A stretch of DNA of 33,524 nt from a bacterium (GTDB lineage Bacteria; Pseudomonadota; Alphaproteobacteria; Rhizobiales; JAKIUO01): contig JAAETJ010000297.1 of NCBI GenBank assembly GCA_024228495.1, forward strand, positions 1-33,524. Direction: 5' to 3'. This document shows positions 25,614 through 32,939 of the stretch, piece after piece. Positions within the stretch are counted from its first letter, which is position 1. The number at the start of each line of letters is the position of its first letter. The notes under the pieces are model-generated. The model did not search any database and was not told the DNA's origin. It saw only the letters and a program-made list of their open reading frames with translations. The position numbers and the translations under genes were made by a program.

Positions 25614-25848
25614 ATTGAAAAAAGCCCTTCGGTATATGCAATTAGCCGCATTAATTGTTGCTGCTGTATTTATGACCTGGATGTTTTTCTATGGAGATCT
25701 GAAATGGTCAGCCCTGTTTGATTCAGGAGGCGGGAGAGGAAAAGCTCTTCTTTTCTGGATTGTGATGTCGCCTGTAATTGTAGCTGTTTTGTTGGTTCAC
25801 GCGATCTATAAATTGACCAATGGTGAGACAGCAAATGAAGATGAATAA
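25606..25848 (+). CDS. Small two-helix membrane protein, unknown, inside the suf operon
   Basis: 80 residues from a TTG at 25606, six bases after GGAGG; a GTG at 25603 would add one residue but sits too close to that site. It overlaps the sufB stop by eight bases. A basic start ([12 protein letters not shown]) leads into a hydrophobic helix (about 12-28). A Gly-rich loop with [10 protein letters not shown] follows, then a second helix (about 49-67) and an acidic end, [10 protein letters not shown] recognise no family. Tight coupling to sufB suggests a membrane role tied to Fe-S assembly, but this is inference. Confidence 0.7.
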   Translation: MGRLKKALRYMQLAALIVAAVFMTWMFFYGDLKWSALFDSGGGRGKALLFWIVMSPVIVAVLLVHAIYKLTNGETANEDE

Positions 25849-25878
25849 AAGAGAATACCAATTAGGGGTGTTTGTGTA

Positions 25879-25902
25879 GCGTCATTCCTACGAAGGCAGG
25901 AA
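25879..25902 (+). repeat. Dispersed palindromic repeat-like element (GTCATTCC type)
   Basis: GCGTCATTCCT-ACGAAGGC-AGGAA contains the inverted repeat TTCCT/AGGAA, and its wording closely resembles the widespread CGTCATTCC(C/T)GCGAA-type intergenic palindromes seen in many proteobacteria. Only one copy is visible in this window. It lies in the 100-base gap between two small membrane protein genes. Confidence 0.5.
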
Positions 25903-25948
25903 CGGCGAATGTGAGACGGGGAAGGCGAATTAAAGTGCTGGATAGAGT

Positions 25949-26143
25949 ATGGAACAATATATGCTTTTGCTAAAGGGGGCCGGATGGCTAGTGCTGGCAT
26001 TGCTGGCTTTTACCCTGGTGTTCACGAAAGATATTGTGAACTACCTGGGAATGGAAAATACGCTGCAAAGCGTGCTGATTGTTATTTTGCCGTTGGTATT
26101 TCTAGCGGCCGGGATTGAGTTGATAACGCGCCGCCTGAAATAG
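25949..26143 (+). CDS. Second small membrane protein in the suf operon, unknown
   Basis: 64 residues beginning MEQYMLLLKGAGWLVLALLA. Two strongly hydrophobic helices (about 5-25 and 38-58) flank a short loop KDIVNYLGMENTLQS, and the end RRLK is basic. The ribosome binding site is weak (GGATAGAGT). No family is recognised. It is 27 bases upstream of sufC on the same strand. The hydrophobic pattern and sensible ends argue it is a real gene, but a search for homologues would be needed to be sure. Confidence 0.6.
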   Translation: MEQYMLLLKGAGWLVLALLAFTLVFTKDIVNYLGMENTLQSVLIVILPLVFLAAGIELITRRLK

Positions 26144-26170
26144 GATGAACGGTGAAGTAAGGAATTTAGA

Positions 26171-26923
26171 ATGCTGAAAATCGAAAACTTGCACGCAACT
26201 GTCGGAGGGTCCGAGATCCTTCGCGGAATTTCTCTGGAGATACCCAATGGGGAAGTGCACGCTATTATGGGGCCGAACGGGTCTGGTAAGTCCACCTTGT
26301 CTTATGTTCTGTCTGGCCGCGATGGCTATGAAGTGACCCAAGGGACCGCAATGCTCAATGGCACCAACCTACTGGATCTTGAGGTCGATGAGCGGGCCGC
26401 TGCCGGTGTTTTTCTGGCTTTTCAATATCCCCACGAAATCCCTGGCGTCGCGACCTTTATCTTCCTTCGCCATGCCCTTAATTCGGTGCGCGAAGCACGC
26501 GGACAAGAAGAGCTGACAACGCCAGATTTTATGCGCCTAGTCAAAGGCAAGGCTGCCGAGCTCGGCGTTAAGGACGAGATGCTTAAACGGCCATTGAATG
26601 TCGGCTTTTCCGGCGGTGAGAAGAAGCGCATGGAAATTTTGCAAATGGCAATTATGGAGCCGTCTTTGTGCATCCTTGATGAGACCGATAGTGGCCTTGA
26701 TATTGATGCCCTGAAAACTGTTTCGGAGGGCGTTAATGCGTTGCGCTCACCAGATCGCTCTATGCTGGTGATCACCCATTATCAGCGCTTGCTGGATTAT
26801 ATCGTGCCTGACAAGGTGCATGTGCTTTCCAGAGGCCAAATCCGCCACTCCGGCGGCAAAGAACTGGCGCTGGAGCTGGAAAAATCAGGCTATGCAGAAT
26901 TTGTCGGTGAAGACGCTGCGTAA
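26171..26923 (+). CDS. sufC: Fe-S cluster assembly ATPase SufC
   Basis: 250 residues, a cytoplasmic ABC-type ATPase without membrane partner. Walker A is GPNGSGKST (34-42), the Q-loop LAFQYPHEIPG (82-92) is the SufC-specific version, the signature is SGGEKKR (147-153), and Walker B is ILDETDSGLD (168-177). It drives conformational change in the SufBCD complex. The spacing of genes (sufD starts 21 bases later) indicates one operon. Confidence 0.97.
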   Translation: MLKIENLHATVGGSEILRGISLEIPNGEVHAIMGPNGSGKSTLSYVLSGRDGYEVTQGTAMLNGTNLLDLEVDERAAAGVFLAFQYPHEIPGVATFIFLRHALNSVREARGQEELTTPDFMRLVKGKAAELGVKDEMLKRPLNVGFSGGEKKRMEILQMAIMEPSLCILDETDSGLDIDALKTVSEGVNALRSPDRSMLVITHYQRLLDYIVPDKVHVLSRGQIRHSGGKELALELEKSGYAEFVGEDAA

Positions 26924-26944
26924 TTAAAATTTGAGATCAAAGAT

Positions 26945-28294
26945 ATGACTGCTGTTACGAACATTCAAAAGACCGATGTTGAATTGGGGCTGGCCCAACA
27001 GTTCGACGATACGCGCGCCAATCTTCCCGGCAATGACTGGGTGGATACGCTGCGCGAGAACGCTATTCGGAGCTTTGCTAAACTTGGCTTGCCGCACCGG
27101 CGCGTCGAAGCGTGGAAATATACTGACCTGCGCTCAATGCTGAAAGAGGCCAAGACGCCAGCAGACAGCGATCTCAATAGCGTATCAGATGCGGATCTTT
27201 ATCAGGCGCTGGGAGCAGATCTGCATGGGTTGGGCGCTCACCATATCGTTTTTGTCGACGGCATCTATGATGAAGAAAATTCCTTTATCATCGGAGATGA
27301 GGCGGGTCTTGTTCACATGACCTCGCTGGCGGAAACTCTCGACAATCCCCCCGAATGGTTTATGCAAAACTTTAACAAGGTCAACCCTCGTGAGGATGAT
27401 CATGTGGTGGCTCTCAATACCGCCTTCATGCGCGATGGCGCCGTCATAGAGATCGTCAAGAATGCCAAGCTGAAGCGGCCGGTGCATTTGATTTCGGTCT
27501 CAAGTTCGGCAAGTGGGCAAGCCATTACTGAGCGTCACTTCATCCATGTTGAAGAAGGCGCCACTGCCACCATATTGGAAAGCTATGTGCATTTGTGTGC
27601 GCCTGATACACAGCGCAACAGCGTCACAGAGTTAAGTCTCGAAAAAAGTGCCAGGGTTAATCATGTCAAGTTTCAGCTTGAAGGTGTCAAAGCCGCTCAT
27701 TTGTCGAACTGGATGGTGTCGATTAGGGAGAGTGCCAATTATCGCGGATTTCAATTCACCATCGGCGCAAAAGTTTCGCGCAACACGATTAATGTGAATT
27801 TTGATGGCAGCCACTCTGAAGCTGATATTTCTGGCGTCGCCCTTTTGAGGGACGAGCAGCACGCTGACACTACAATGGACATCGTGCATGGCGTGCCTCA
27901 TACGCTAAGCCGCGAGTTGTTTAAAACCGTGGTGGATGATCGTGGCAGAGCAATTTTTCAAGGCAAGCTTACCGTTAAGCCAGACGCCCAGAAAACCGAT
28001 GCCAATCAAATGGCCCACGGCATGCTTTTGTCAGATACCGCCGAATTTGACGCCAAGCCAGAGTTAGAAATTCATGCGGATGATGTGGTTTGCGGTCACG
28101 GAGCAACATCTGGCGAGCTGGATGAGGACATGATGTTCTATATGCGCCAGCGCGGCATGAGCATGGACACCGTTCAGACCCTGCTTATTCTGGCTTTTGT
28201 CGGTGAATCGTTCGATCTTATCGAAGATAAAGAAATCCGCGCGGCCTTTATCGCAATGGCGCAAGCCTGGCTTGGAGGCAAAACTGGTGAATAG
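26945..28294 (+). CDS. sufD: Fe-S cluster assembly protein SufD
   Basis: 449 residues. It is the SufB paralogue that pairs with SufB in the scaffold. HRRVEAWKYTDLRSMLKEAK near residue 51 is the typical N-terminal motif. The C-terminal part has DVVCGHGATSGELDEDMMFY and RQRGMS, where the histidine of GHGATSG corresponds to the region of the cluster-binding H360 of E. coli SufD. Its last eight bases overlap the sufS start, indicating coupled translation. Confidence 0.95.
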   Translation: MTAVTNIQKTDVELGLAQQFDDTRANLPGNDWVDTLRENAIRSFAKLGLPHRRVEAWKYTDLRSMLKEAKTPADSDLNSVSDADLYQALGADLHGLGAHHIVFVDGIYDEENSFIIGDEAGLVHMTSLAETLDNPPEWFMQNFNKVNPREDDHVVALNTAFMRDGAVIEIVKNAKLKRPVHLISVSSSASGQAITERHFIHVEEGATATILESYVHLCAPDTQRNSVTELSLEKSARVNHVKFQLEGVKAAHLSNWMVSIRESANYRGFQFTIGAKVSRNTINVNFDGSHSEADISGVALLRDEQHADTTMDIVHGVPHTLSRELFKTVVDDRGRAIFQGKLTVKPDAQKTDANQMAHGMLLSDTAEFDAKPELEIHADDVVCGHGATSGELDEDMMFYMRQRGMSMDTVQTLLILAFVGESFDLIEDKEIRAAFIAMAQAWLGGKTGE

Positions 28295-29558
28295 CATGAA
28301 TAAATCCGGAGATCAGCTACGTGAAATACTCACCCCAAAACCGATTGATGTGCAAGCGATACGAGCGCAGTTTCCCATATTGTCACGAGAAATACATGGC
28401 AAGCCGCTGGTCTATCTGGATAATGGCGCATCAGCGCAAAAGCCCCAGGTAGTTCTTGATGCGATTCAGCAGGCTTATTCACAAGAGTATGCCAATGTGC
28501 ATCGCGGTTTGCATTTCTTGTCGAATACGGCAACCGATCATTTTGAAAAGGCCCGCAAATCTGTGGCGACATTTCTCAATGCGCCAGATGTCAATGAGAT
28601 CATCTTTACCAGTAACGCTACGGCCGCCATCAATCTGGTGGCATCGTCCTATGGTGGGGTAGCCTTTGAAAAGGGCGATGAAGTTATCCTTTCGGTAATG
28701 GAGCATCATTCCAATATCGTGCCGTGGCATTTCCATCGCGAGCGCAACGGCGTGGTTCTGAAATGGTCTCCTGTGTCGGATGATGGTGACTTCCTCATTG
28801 ATGAGTTTGAAAAACTGCTCAGTGATCGCACCAAGTTGGTGGCTATCACTCATATGTCAAATGTGCTTGGCACCATTGTGCCGATCAAGCAGGTAATTGA
28901 GCTCGCTCATGCCAGAGGGATCCCGGTACTGGTGGATGGCTCACAAGCGGCCGTTCACATGAGTGTCGATGTACAGGAGCTAGATGCAGACTTTTACGTC
29001 ATGACTGGCCACAAGCTCTATGGGCCGTCGGGCATTGGCGCGCTTTATGCCAAGCGTGAGTATCAAGAACGCATGCAGCCCTATATGGGCGGCGGCGAGA
29101 TGATCGAACATGTCACGACAGACGCGATCAGCTACGGCAAGCCCCCTCATAAATTTGAAGCGGGGACGCCGCCGATCGTTCAGGCCATCGGATTTGGAGT
29201 GGCCCTCGACTATATGATGGATATCGGATCAAAGGCCATCGAGGTTCATGAAGAGGACCTCAAAAACTATGCCCGCGAGAATTTGTGTAGGCTTAATGCC
29301 TTGCGTATCATTGGGGACGCCAAGGACAAGGGAGCGATCTTCTCTTTTAATATTGAAGGGGTACATGCCCACGATATCTCTACTTTGCTTGACCGCTCCG
29401 GTATTGCCGTTCGGGCCGGGACCCATTGCGCCGAGCCCTTGATGGCGCGCTTTAACGTCACCTCGACTTGCCGCGCGTCTTTTGCGATCTATAATACCCG
29501 TGATGAAGTTGATGCCCTCTGCGACGGACTGCGGCGAGCCAGCGCGTTTTTTACCTGA
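28287..29558 (+). CDS. sufS: Cysteine desulfurase SufS (group II)
   Basis: 423 residues from the GTG at 28287, eight bases after GGAGG (28274-28278) and overlapping sufD. The ATG at 28296 (420 residues) is an alternative with poorer spacing. PLP is held by K243 in MTGHKLYGPSG; the catalytic cysteine is C381 in RAGTHCAEPLM, on the short loop of group II enzymes. The start PILSREIHGKPLVYLDNGAS is typical. No sufE or sufU gene is visible nearby, so the sulfur transfer partner lies elsewhere or is dispensable. Confidence 0.95.
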   Translation: MNSMNKSGDQLREILTPKPIDVQAIRAQFPILSREIHGKPLVYLDNGASAQKPQVVLDAIQQAYSQEYANVHRGLHFLSNTATDHFEKARKSVATFLNAPDVNEIIFTSNATAAINLVASSYGGVAFEKGDEVILSVMEHHSNIVPWHFHRERNGVVLKWSPVSDDGDFLIDEFEKLLSDRTKLVAITHMSNVLGTIVPIKQVIELAHARGIPVLVDGSQAAVHMSVDVQELDADFYVMTGHKLYGPSGIGALYAKREYQERMQPYMGGGEMIEHVTTDAISYGKPPHKFEAGTPPIVQAIGFGVALDYMMDIGSKAIEVHEEDLKNYARENLCRLNALRIIGDAKDKGAIFSFNIEGVHAHDISTLLDRSGIAVRAGTHCAEPLMARFNVTSTCRASFAIYNTRDEVDALCDGLRRASAFFT

Positions 29559-29566
29559 TAGTCCTG

Positions 29567-30028
29567 ATGAGTAATCCCCGAATAATTGACAACATCAAAA
29601 GTAAAGCTGATGCCATGAATGACCAAACAACAGACGTTAAAGATACAGACGAAACAATCAAGATTCTCTCGATTGCCCAAGGCGGCACTCCGGTTGCAGG
29701 TTCCAAGCTGTCAAAAGAAGAGCTGAACGATTTGCGTCGTAAAATTGTTGCGGCAGTTAAAACCGTGCAAGACCCTGAAATCCCGGTTGATATATATGAA
29801 CTCGGACTTATCTATGTTATTGACGTCACTGATGACAAGAAAGTGCGCATCGATATGACCCTGACCGCACCAGGTTGTCCTGTGGCGGGTGAAATGCCAG
29901 GCTGGGTACACGATGCGGTCAGCGCTATTCCGGAAGTGACAGGCGTTGGCGTCAATATGGTATTTGATCCCCCCTGGGATCCAAATCAGATGTCTGACGA
30001 AGCCCGCCTTGAACTGGGTATGTTCTAG
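29567..30028 (+). CDS. sufT: SUF-associated Fe-S maturation protein SufT (DUF59/MIP18 family)
   Basis: 153 residues. An N-terminal extension of about 60 polar residues precedes the MIP18 domain: VQDPEIPVDIYELGLIYVID, MTLTAPGCPVAGEMPGWV with the conserved cysteine, and DPPWDPNQMSDEARLELGMF at the end. SufT homologues help load clusters into client proteins. The ribosome binding site before the ATG is weak, and a downstream ATG at 29612 is a possible alternative. It follows sufS after 8 bases. Confidence 0.92.
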   Translation: MSNPRIIDNIKSKADAMNDQTTDVKDTDETIKILSIAQGGTPVAGSKLSKEELNDLRRKIVAAVKTVQDPEIPVDIYELGLIYVIDVTDDKKVRIDMTLTAPGCPVAGEMPGWVHDAVSAIPEVTGVGVNMVFDPPWDPNQMSDEARLELGMF

Positions 30029-30047
30029 AAAAATAAAGGTAGTGAAT

Positions 30048-30434
30048 ATGATTGCGACCCCTAAACTGATGACCGTGAGCGACGCGGCGGCTGATCGTAT
30101 AAAGGCGATCATGGCAAAATCAGACGAGTCGCTGGCTGGCCTTCGCATCGGTATCGAGAATTCGGGCTGTGCAGGTGTTGCCTATACGATGGAATATGCG
30201 CAAGAAGCCATAAAAGGCGATGATGTAGTTAAAGATAACGGCGTCACATTGTTTATCGATCAAAAGGCTGTGATGTTTCTACTCGGCACAGAAATGGACT
30301 ACAAGGTCGATAAAATGGCCTCTGGTTTCGTTTTTGATAATCCTAACCAGACCAGCGCATGTGGTTGCGGCGAGAGTGTTGAGCTCACCGCCGTATCGAG
30401 CGATGCCCTCAACAGCTTTATGGCTGGGGACTAA
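30048..30434 (+). CDS. sufA: A-type Fe-S carrier SufA/IscA
   Basis: 128 residues from the ATG at 30048; a longer frame begins inside sufT and adds unrelated residues. The family pattern is the three cysteines C41 (NSGCAGVAY) and C105-x-C107 (SACGCGESV). This carrier hands clusters to apo-proteins. AAAGGTAGTG is the ribosome binding site. SufA versus IscA or ErpA cannot be separated firmly, but the place at the end of a suf operon favours SufA. The next gene starts two bases after the stop. Confidence 0.93.
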   Translation: MIATPKLMTVSDAAADRIKAIMAKSDESLAGLRIGIENSGCAGVAYTMEYAQEAIKGDDVVKDNGVTLFIDQKAVMFLLGTEMDYKVDKMASGFVFDNPNQTSACGCGESVELTAVSSDALNSFMAGD

Positions 30435-30436
30435 AT

Positions 30437-31189
30437 ATGGGCGACGTTTGCGATACGTCTCTTAAAGCAGACTGGCGCGACGCTCCCAATTTTGAGGAGC
30501 GGCGCAACGATCTGATCCCCTCGCTATTGATTATGCATTATACCGGCATGGAAAGTACGCAGGCGGCACTTGATATTTTGTGCAGCCCGGAAAGCAACGT
30601 GTCCTGCCACTATCTTGTTGATGAGCATGGCACGATTACCCAGATGGTCATGGAACAACACCGTGCATGGCATGCCGGTCGCGCCCATTGGGCGGGCAAG
30701 AATGATATCAATTCATGTTCAATCGGTATCGAGATCGCTAATGAAGGACATGTTCTCGAGCTGCAACCATTCCCCGATCAGCAGATCGAGGCGGTCATGG
30801 CACTCTCCAAGGATATTCTAAAGCGTCATGATATCTTGGCACAAAATGTGATCGGACACTCTGATATTGCCCCCGCACGCAAGAAAGATCCTGGGGAAAA
30901 ATTCCCATGGAACAGGCTGCACGAAAACGGCATTGGCCACTTTGTTGAACCAGAACCCATCGGCGATGATCTAGGTTATGGGATCGGTGACACCAATAAA
31001 GAAATCGCCAAGATGCAACATCTGCTGGTGCAATATGGCTATCAGATTAACGAAAATGGTCATTTCGATGAAACATCAGATTTCGTAGTACGCGCTTTTC
31101 AGCGTCATTTCAGACCACTTAAAATTGATGGACGGCTTGACCACTCTACCATCATGACCCTCAATAAGTTGATCGCGACTTTGCCGTAA
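30437..31189 (+). CDS. N-acetylmuramoyl-L-alanine amidase with peptidoglycan-binding domain
   Basis: 250 residues. The Amidase_2 domain (about 25-160) carries the zinc ligands H34 (IMHYTGM), H141 and D151 in IGHSDIAPARKKDPG, plus the catalytic-type glutamate E99 in IGIEIANEGH. A PG_binding_1 helical domain follows at about 180-247 with NENGHFDETSDFVVRAFQ. It cleaves the bond between muramic acid and L-alanine. No signal peptide is visible, so it may act in the cytoplasm on recycled fragments, as AmpD does, though the domain layout is closer to AmiD. It is joined to the suf operon by a two-base gap. Confidence 0.92.
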   Translation: MGDVCDTSLKADWRDAPNFEERRNDLIPSLLIMHYTGMESTQAALDILCSPESNVSCHYLVDEHGTITQMVMEQHRAWHAGRAHWAGKNDINSCSIGIEIANEGHVLELQPFPDQQIEAVMALSKDILKRHDILAQNVIGHSDIAPARKKDPGEKFPWNRLHENGIGHFVEPEPIGDDLGYGIGDTNKEIAKMQHLLVQYGYQINENGHFDETSDFVVRAFQRHFRPLKIDGRLDHSTIMTLNKLIATLP

Positions 31190-31223
31190 GGTGCAACAGG
31201 TTAAATTAGAACAGGGACCCAAT

Positions 31224-31646
31224 ATGAAAGCTGAAATCTACTGGAAACAAAATGTTCGTTTTGACGCGCTGACCCAAACCGGTCATGAAATCATCATGGA
31301 TGGTGCCCCCGATCATGGCGGTAACAACGAGGGCGCCCGCCCCATGGAGCTGTTGCTTATTGGTATGGGTGGCTGTACCGGTTTTGATGTTGTGGGCATC
31401 TTGAGAAAAGCCCGCGCTGAGTTGGCAACCTTAAAAGTCGAACTTGAAGCGGAGCGTGCTGATGACGTCCCGGCCGTTTTTACAAAAATTCATGTGCATT
31501 TCATTCTGACCGGTTCGGGGCTGAAAGGAAATCTCGTCGAGCGGGCGATTGAGATATCGGCAAAAAAATATTGTTCAGCTTCTATTATGCTCGGACAGAC
31601 AGCAGATATTACCCATAGTTTCGAAATCATCGAACAGGCCGCATAG
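31224..31646 (+). CDS. OsmC-family protein (YhfA-like)
   Basis: 140 residues from the ATG at 31224, with AGGGA six bases upstream; a GTG at 31191 would add 11 residues with a poor ribosome binding site. The family pattern is RPMELLLIGMGGCTGFDVVG with C51, and KKYCSASIML with C117, the two cysteines used in peroxide reduction by OsmC/Ohr proteins. The YhfA branch is closer than Ohr. Being the last gene of the suf-amidase run suggests a link with oxidative stress, but this is inference. No terminator is seen before the tRNA gene. Confidence 0.9.
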   Translation: MKAEIYWKQNVRFDALTQTGHEIIMDGAPDHGGNNEGARPMELLLIGMGGCTGFDVVGILRKARAELATLKVELEAERADDVPAVFTKIHVHFILTGSGLKGNLVERAIEISAKKYCSASIMLGQTADITHSFEIIEQAA

Positions 31647-31659
31647 GGCCAAAAATAAA

Positions 31660-31688
31660 TTGCATATTACGAGCAATAGCCCCATAAG
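31660..31688 (+). promoter_or_regulatory. Candidate promoter of the tRNA-Leu gene
   Basis: TTGCAT (31660-31665), a 17-base spacer and CATAAG (31683-31688) precede the tRNA by 24 bases. The boxes are moderate matches but spacing and position suit a tRNA promoter. Confidence 0.4.
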
Positions 31689-31712
31689 TTTTCACAACAT
31701 TGAGCAAGTTTC

Positions 31713-31799
31713 GCGGGCGTGGTGGAACTGGTAGACACACAGGACTTAAAATCCTGAGGCCTTTGTGCCGTGCGGGTTCGAGTCCCGCCGCCCGCACCA
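31713..31799 (+). tRNA. tRNA-Leu (anticodon UAA)
   Basis: An 87-base gene with encoded CCA. The acceptor stem is GCGGGCG with CGCCCGC, followed by A and CCA. The anticodon arm is CAGGA-CTTAAAA-TCCTG, giving anticodon UAA. The long variable arm (GAGGCCTTTGTGCCGT region) is that of a class II tRNA, and the T arm is GCGGG-TTCGAGT-CCCGC. It reads UUA leucine codons. The 3' end is a typical integration target, and the flanking recombinase remnant suggests it has been used as one. Confidence 0.97.
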
Positions 31800-32362
31800 T
31801 TTCAAACTTCCCCTGTTGGAAGTCTCCTAACACCTTGAATGGTAAGGTGGTTTTTGGTGTTCGAGGTCCATTTTCTCGACAATAGGCAACGCGCTCGCAA
31901 AACGCCAGTTTGAGGACAGTTCTCTTCAAAGGTAGTGAGTCGGATTCCCATAGTTTCCAAGGGCTTGCCAGAAAGTTAAGGGCGTGTTCGAGGTGCTCCT
32001 CGAAACTGCCGTAAGAAACAGGCTTTTCGTTCAGTTTTTCACGCATGACTAAGCGCTTATTCTCAAGATTTCCGATCTTCGTTTCATAGGCCGCTATGAC
32101 GCTTGCGTTGGTCGCATCCATCAATCGATTCACAAGATTCTCAATTTGCACCTCAATGGCTTTTGCCTCACGTTTTAAATGATTGATGAGATGTTCACCC
32201 TGCGCAGAGCGTTGATTCCATGCCGATTTGAACATGGCAGTGGCAAGGGTGAATAACCTGTCTCAATCGGCAGCCCTTGCGACTGCATTTTCAACATTGA
32301 ACGGGACATTGCTCGCTTCCTTTCCACATCTGTTGGGGAGGAAGCGGTGTCAGATCAAGTCG

Positions 32363-32382
32363 AAACTAATACAAATTAGTTT
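32363..32382 (-). other. Inverted repeat over the stop of the coiled-coil gene
   Basis: AAACTAAT (32363-32370) and ATTAGTTT (32375-32382) are perfect 8-base arms around a 4-base loop, overlapping the TAA of the minus-strand gene. It may act as a weak terminator, but no T tract follows on the minus strand. Confidence 0.35.
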
Positions 32383-32939
32383 CCTTCTAAGGCTTTAATT
32401 TTTGCTAGTGCCGTTTCTGCGTGTTTACGTGCTTCTTTTTCCAAGCCAATAGTTTTTTGTGCAGACTGTAGCTGGGTTTCTGCTGCTTTCAGCTTTTTAG
32501 TCAGCCCTTCAGAAATGGATTTTTCCATCTTCAGTGTACTCTTCGTTTCCGCAAGACTTTTAGTGTTCGCAGCTACCGTAGCCTTGGCGTTTTGCAGTGC
32601 TGCCTTAGCAACGGAAAGCTCGTCACTGCTTTTTTTGATAGCAGCCAAGTTATTGGCCTGCGCCGCTTTTAACTGAGTTTTGCTGGTCATAAGTGCTTTC
32701 TCAGTAGTGGCATTTTCAGCTTTTTCTTTATCCAGCGCAACTTGGAGAGTAGAGACTTTGCGCTTGGCGGTTTCCAGAAGTGATAGGTTTGAAGCAGACT
32801 GTTTATTCGTATCTTCAGCTTTGGCGCTGATTGATTTTACTTGCTGCATAGCACTGCTATATTCCGAAGAAAACCAGGCTGTTCCTATCAGACCTGCGAC
32901 AGCAATCAGCCCTAGAATGATGTTAGTAGTTGAACGCAT
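32376..32939 (-). CDS. Membrane-anchored coiled-coil protein, unknown
   Basis: 187 residues on the minus strand, preceded by AAGGGAG eight bases before the ATG. It has one N-terminal hydrophobic helix (about 7-24, IILGLIAVAGLIGTAWFSS) followed by an almost continuous coiled coil of about 150 residues rich in Ala, Lys, Glu, Gln, Ser and Thr, with no Cys. The expected topology is an inner-membrane anchor with a periplasmic rod. No family is recognised. It lies between a recombinase remnant and an IS element, so it is probably cargo of the integrated element. A perfect 8-bp inverted repeat (32363-32382) covers its stop codon. Confidence 0.75.
   Translation of the reverse strand: MRSTTNIILGLIAVAGLIGTAWFSSEYSSAMQQVKSISAKAEDTNKQSASNLSLLETAKRKVSTLQVALDKEKAENATTEKALMTSKTQLKAAQANNLAAIKKSSDELSVAKAALQNAKATVAANTKSLAETKSTLKMEKSISEGLTKKLKAAETQLQSAQKTIGLEKEARKHAETALAKIKALEGN

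Larger units (their letters stand above)
31627..32262 (-). pseudogene. Remnant of a large serine recombinase (C-terminal end), reading antisense through tRNA-Leu
   Basis: The open frame starts at an ATG at 32235 (202 residues). Recombinase-like residues (DRLFTLATAMF) continue upstream to an in-frame TGA at 32263-32265, beyond which similarity is lost. It matches only the C-terminal end of resolvase/invertase-type large serine recombinases: AMFKSAWNQR, a coiled coil with IEVQIENLVNRLMDATN and VIAAYETKIGNLE, then LEHALNFLASPWKLWESDSL and RTVLKLAF, PFKVLG. The catalytic N-terminus and zinc ribbon are missing. The last 60 or so residues are the antisense of tRNA-Leu and the end of the OsmC gene. 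Function is lost; it marks an old integration. Confidence 0.75.
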
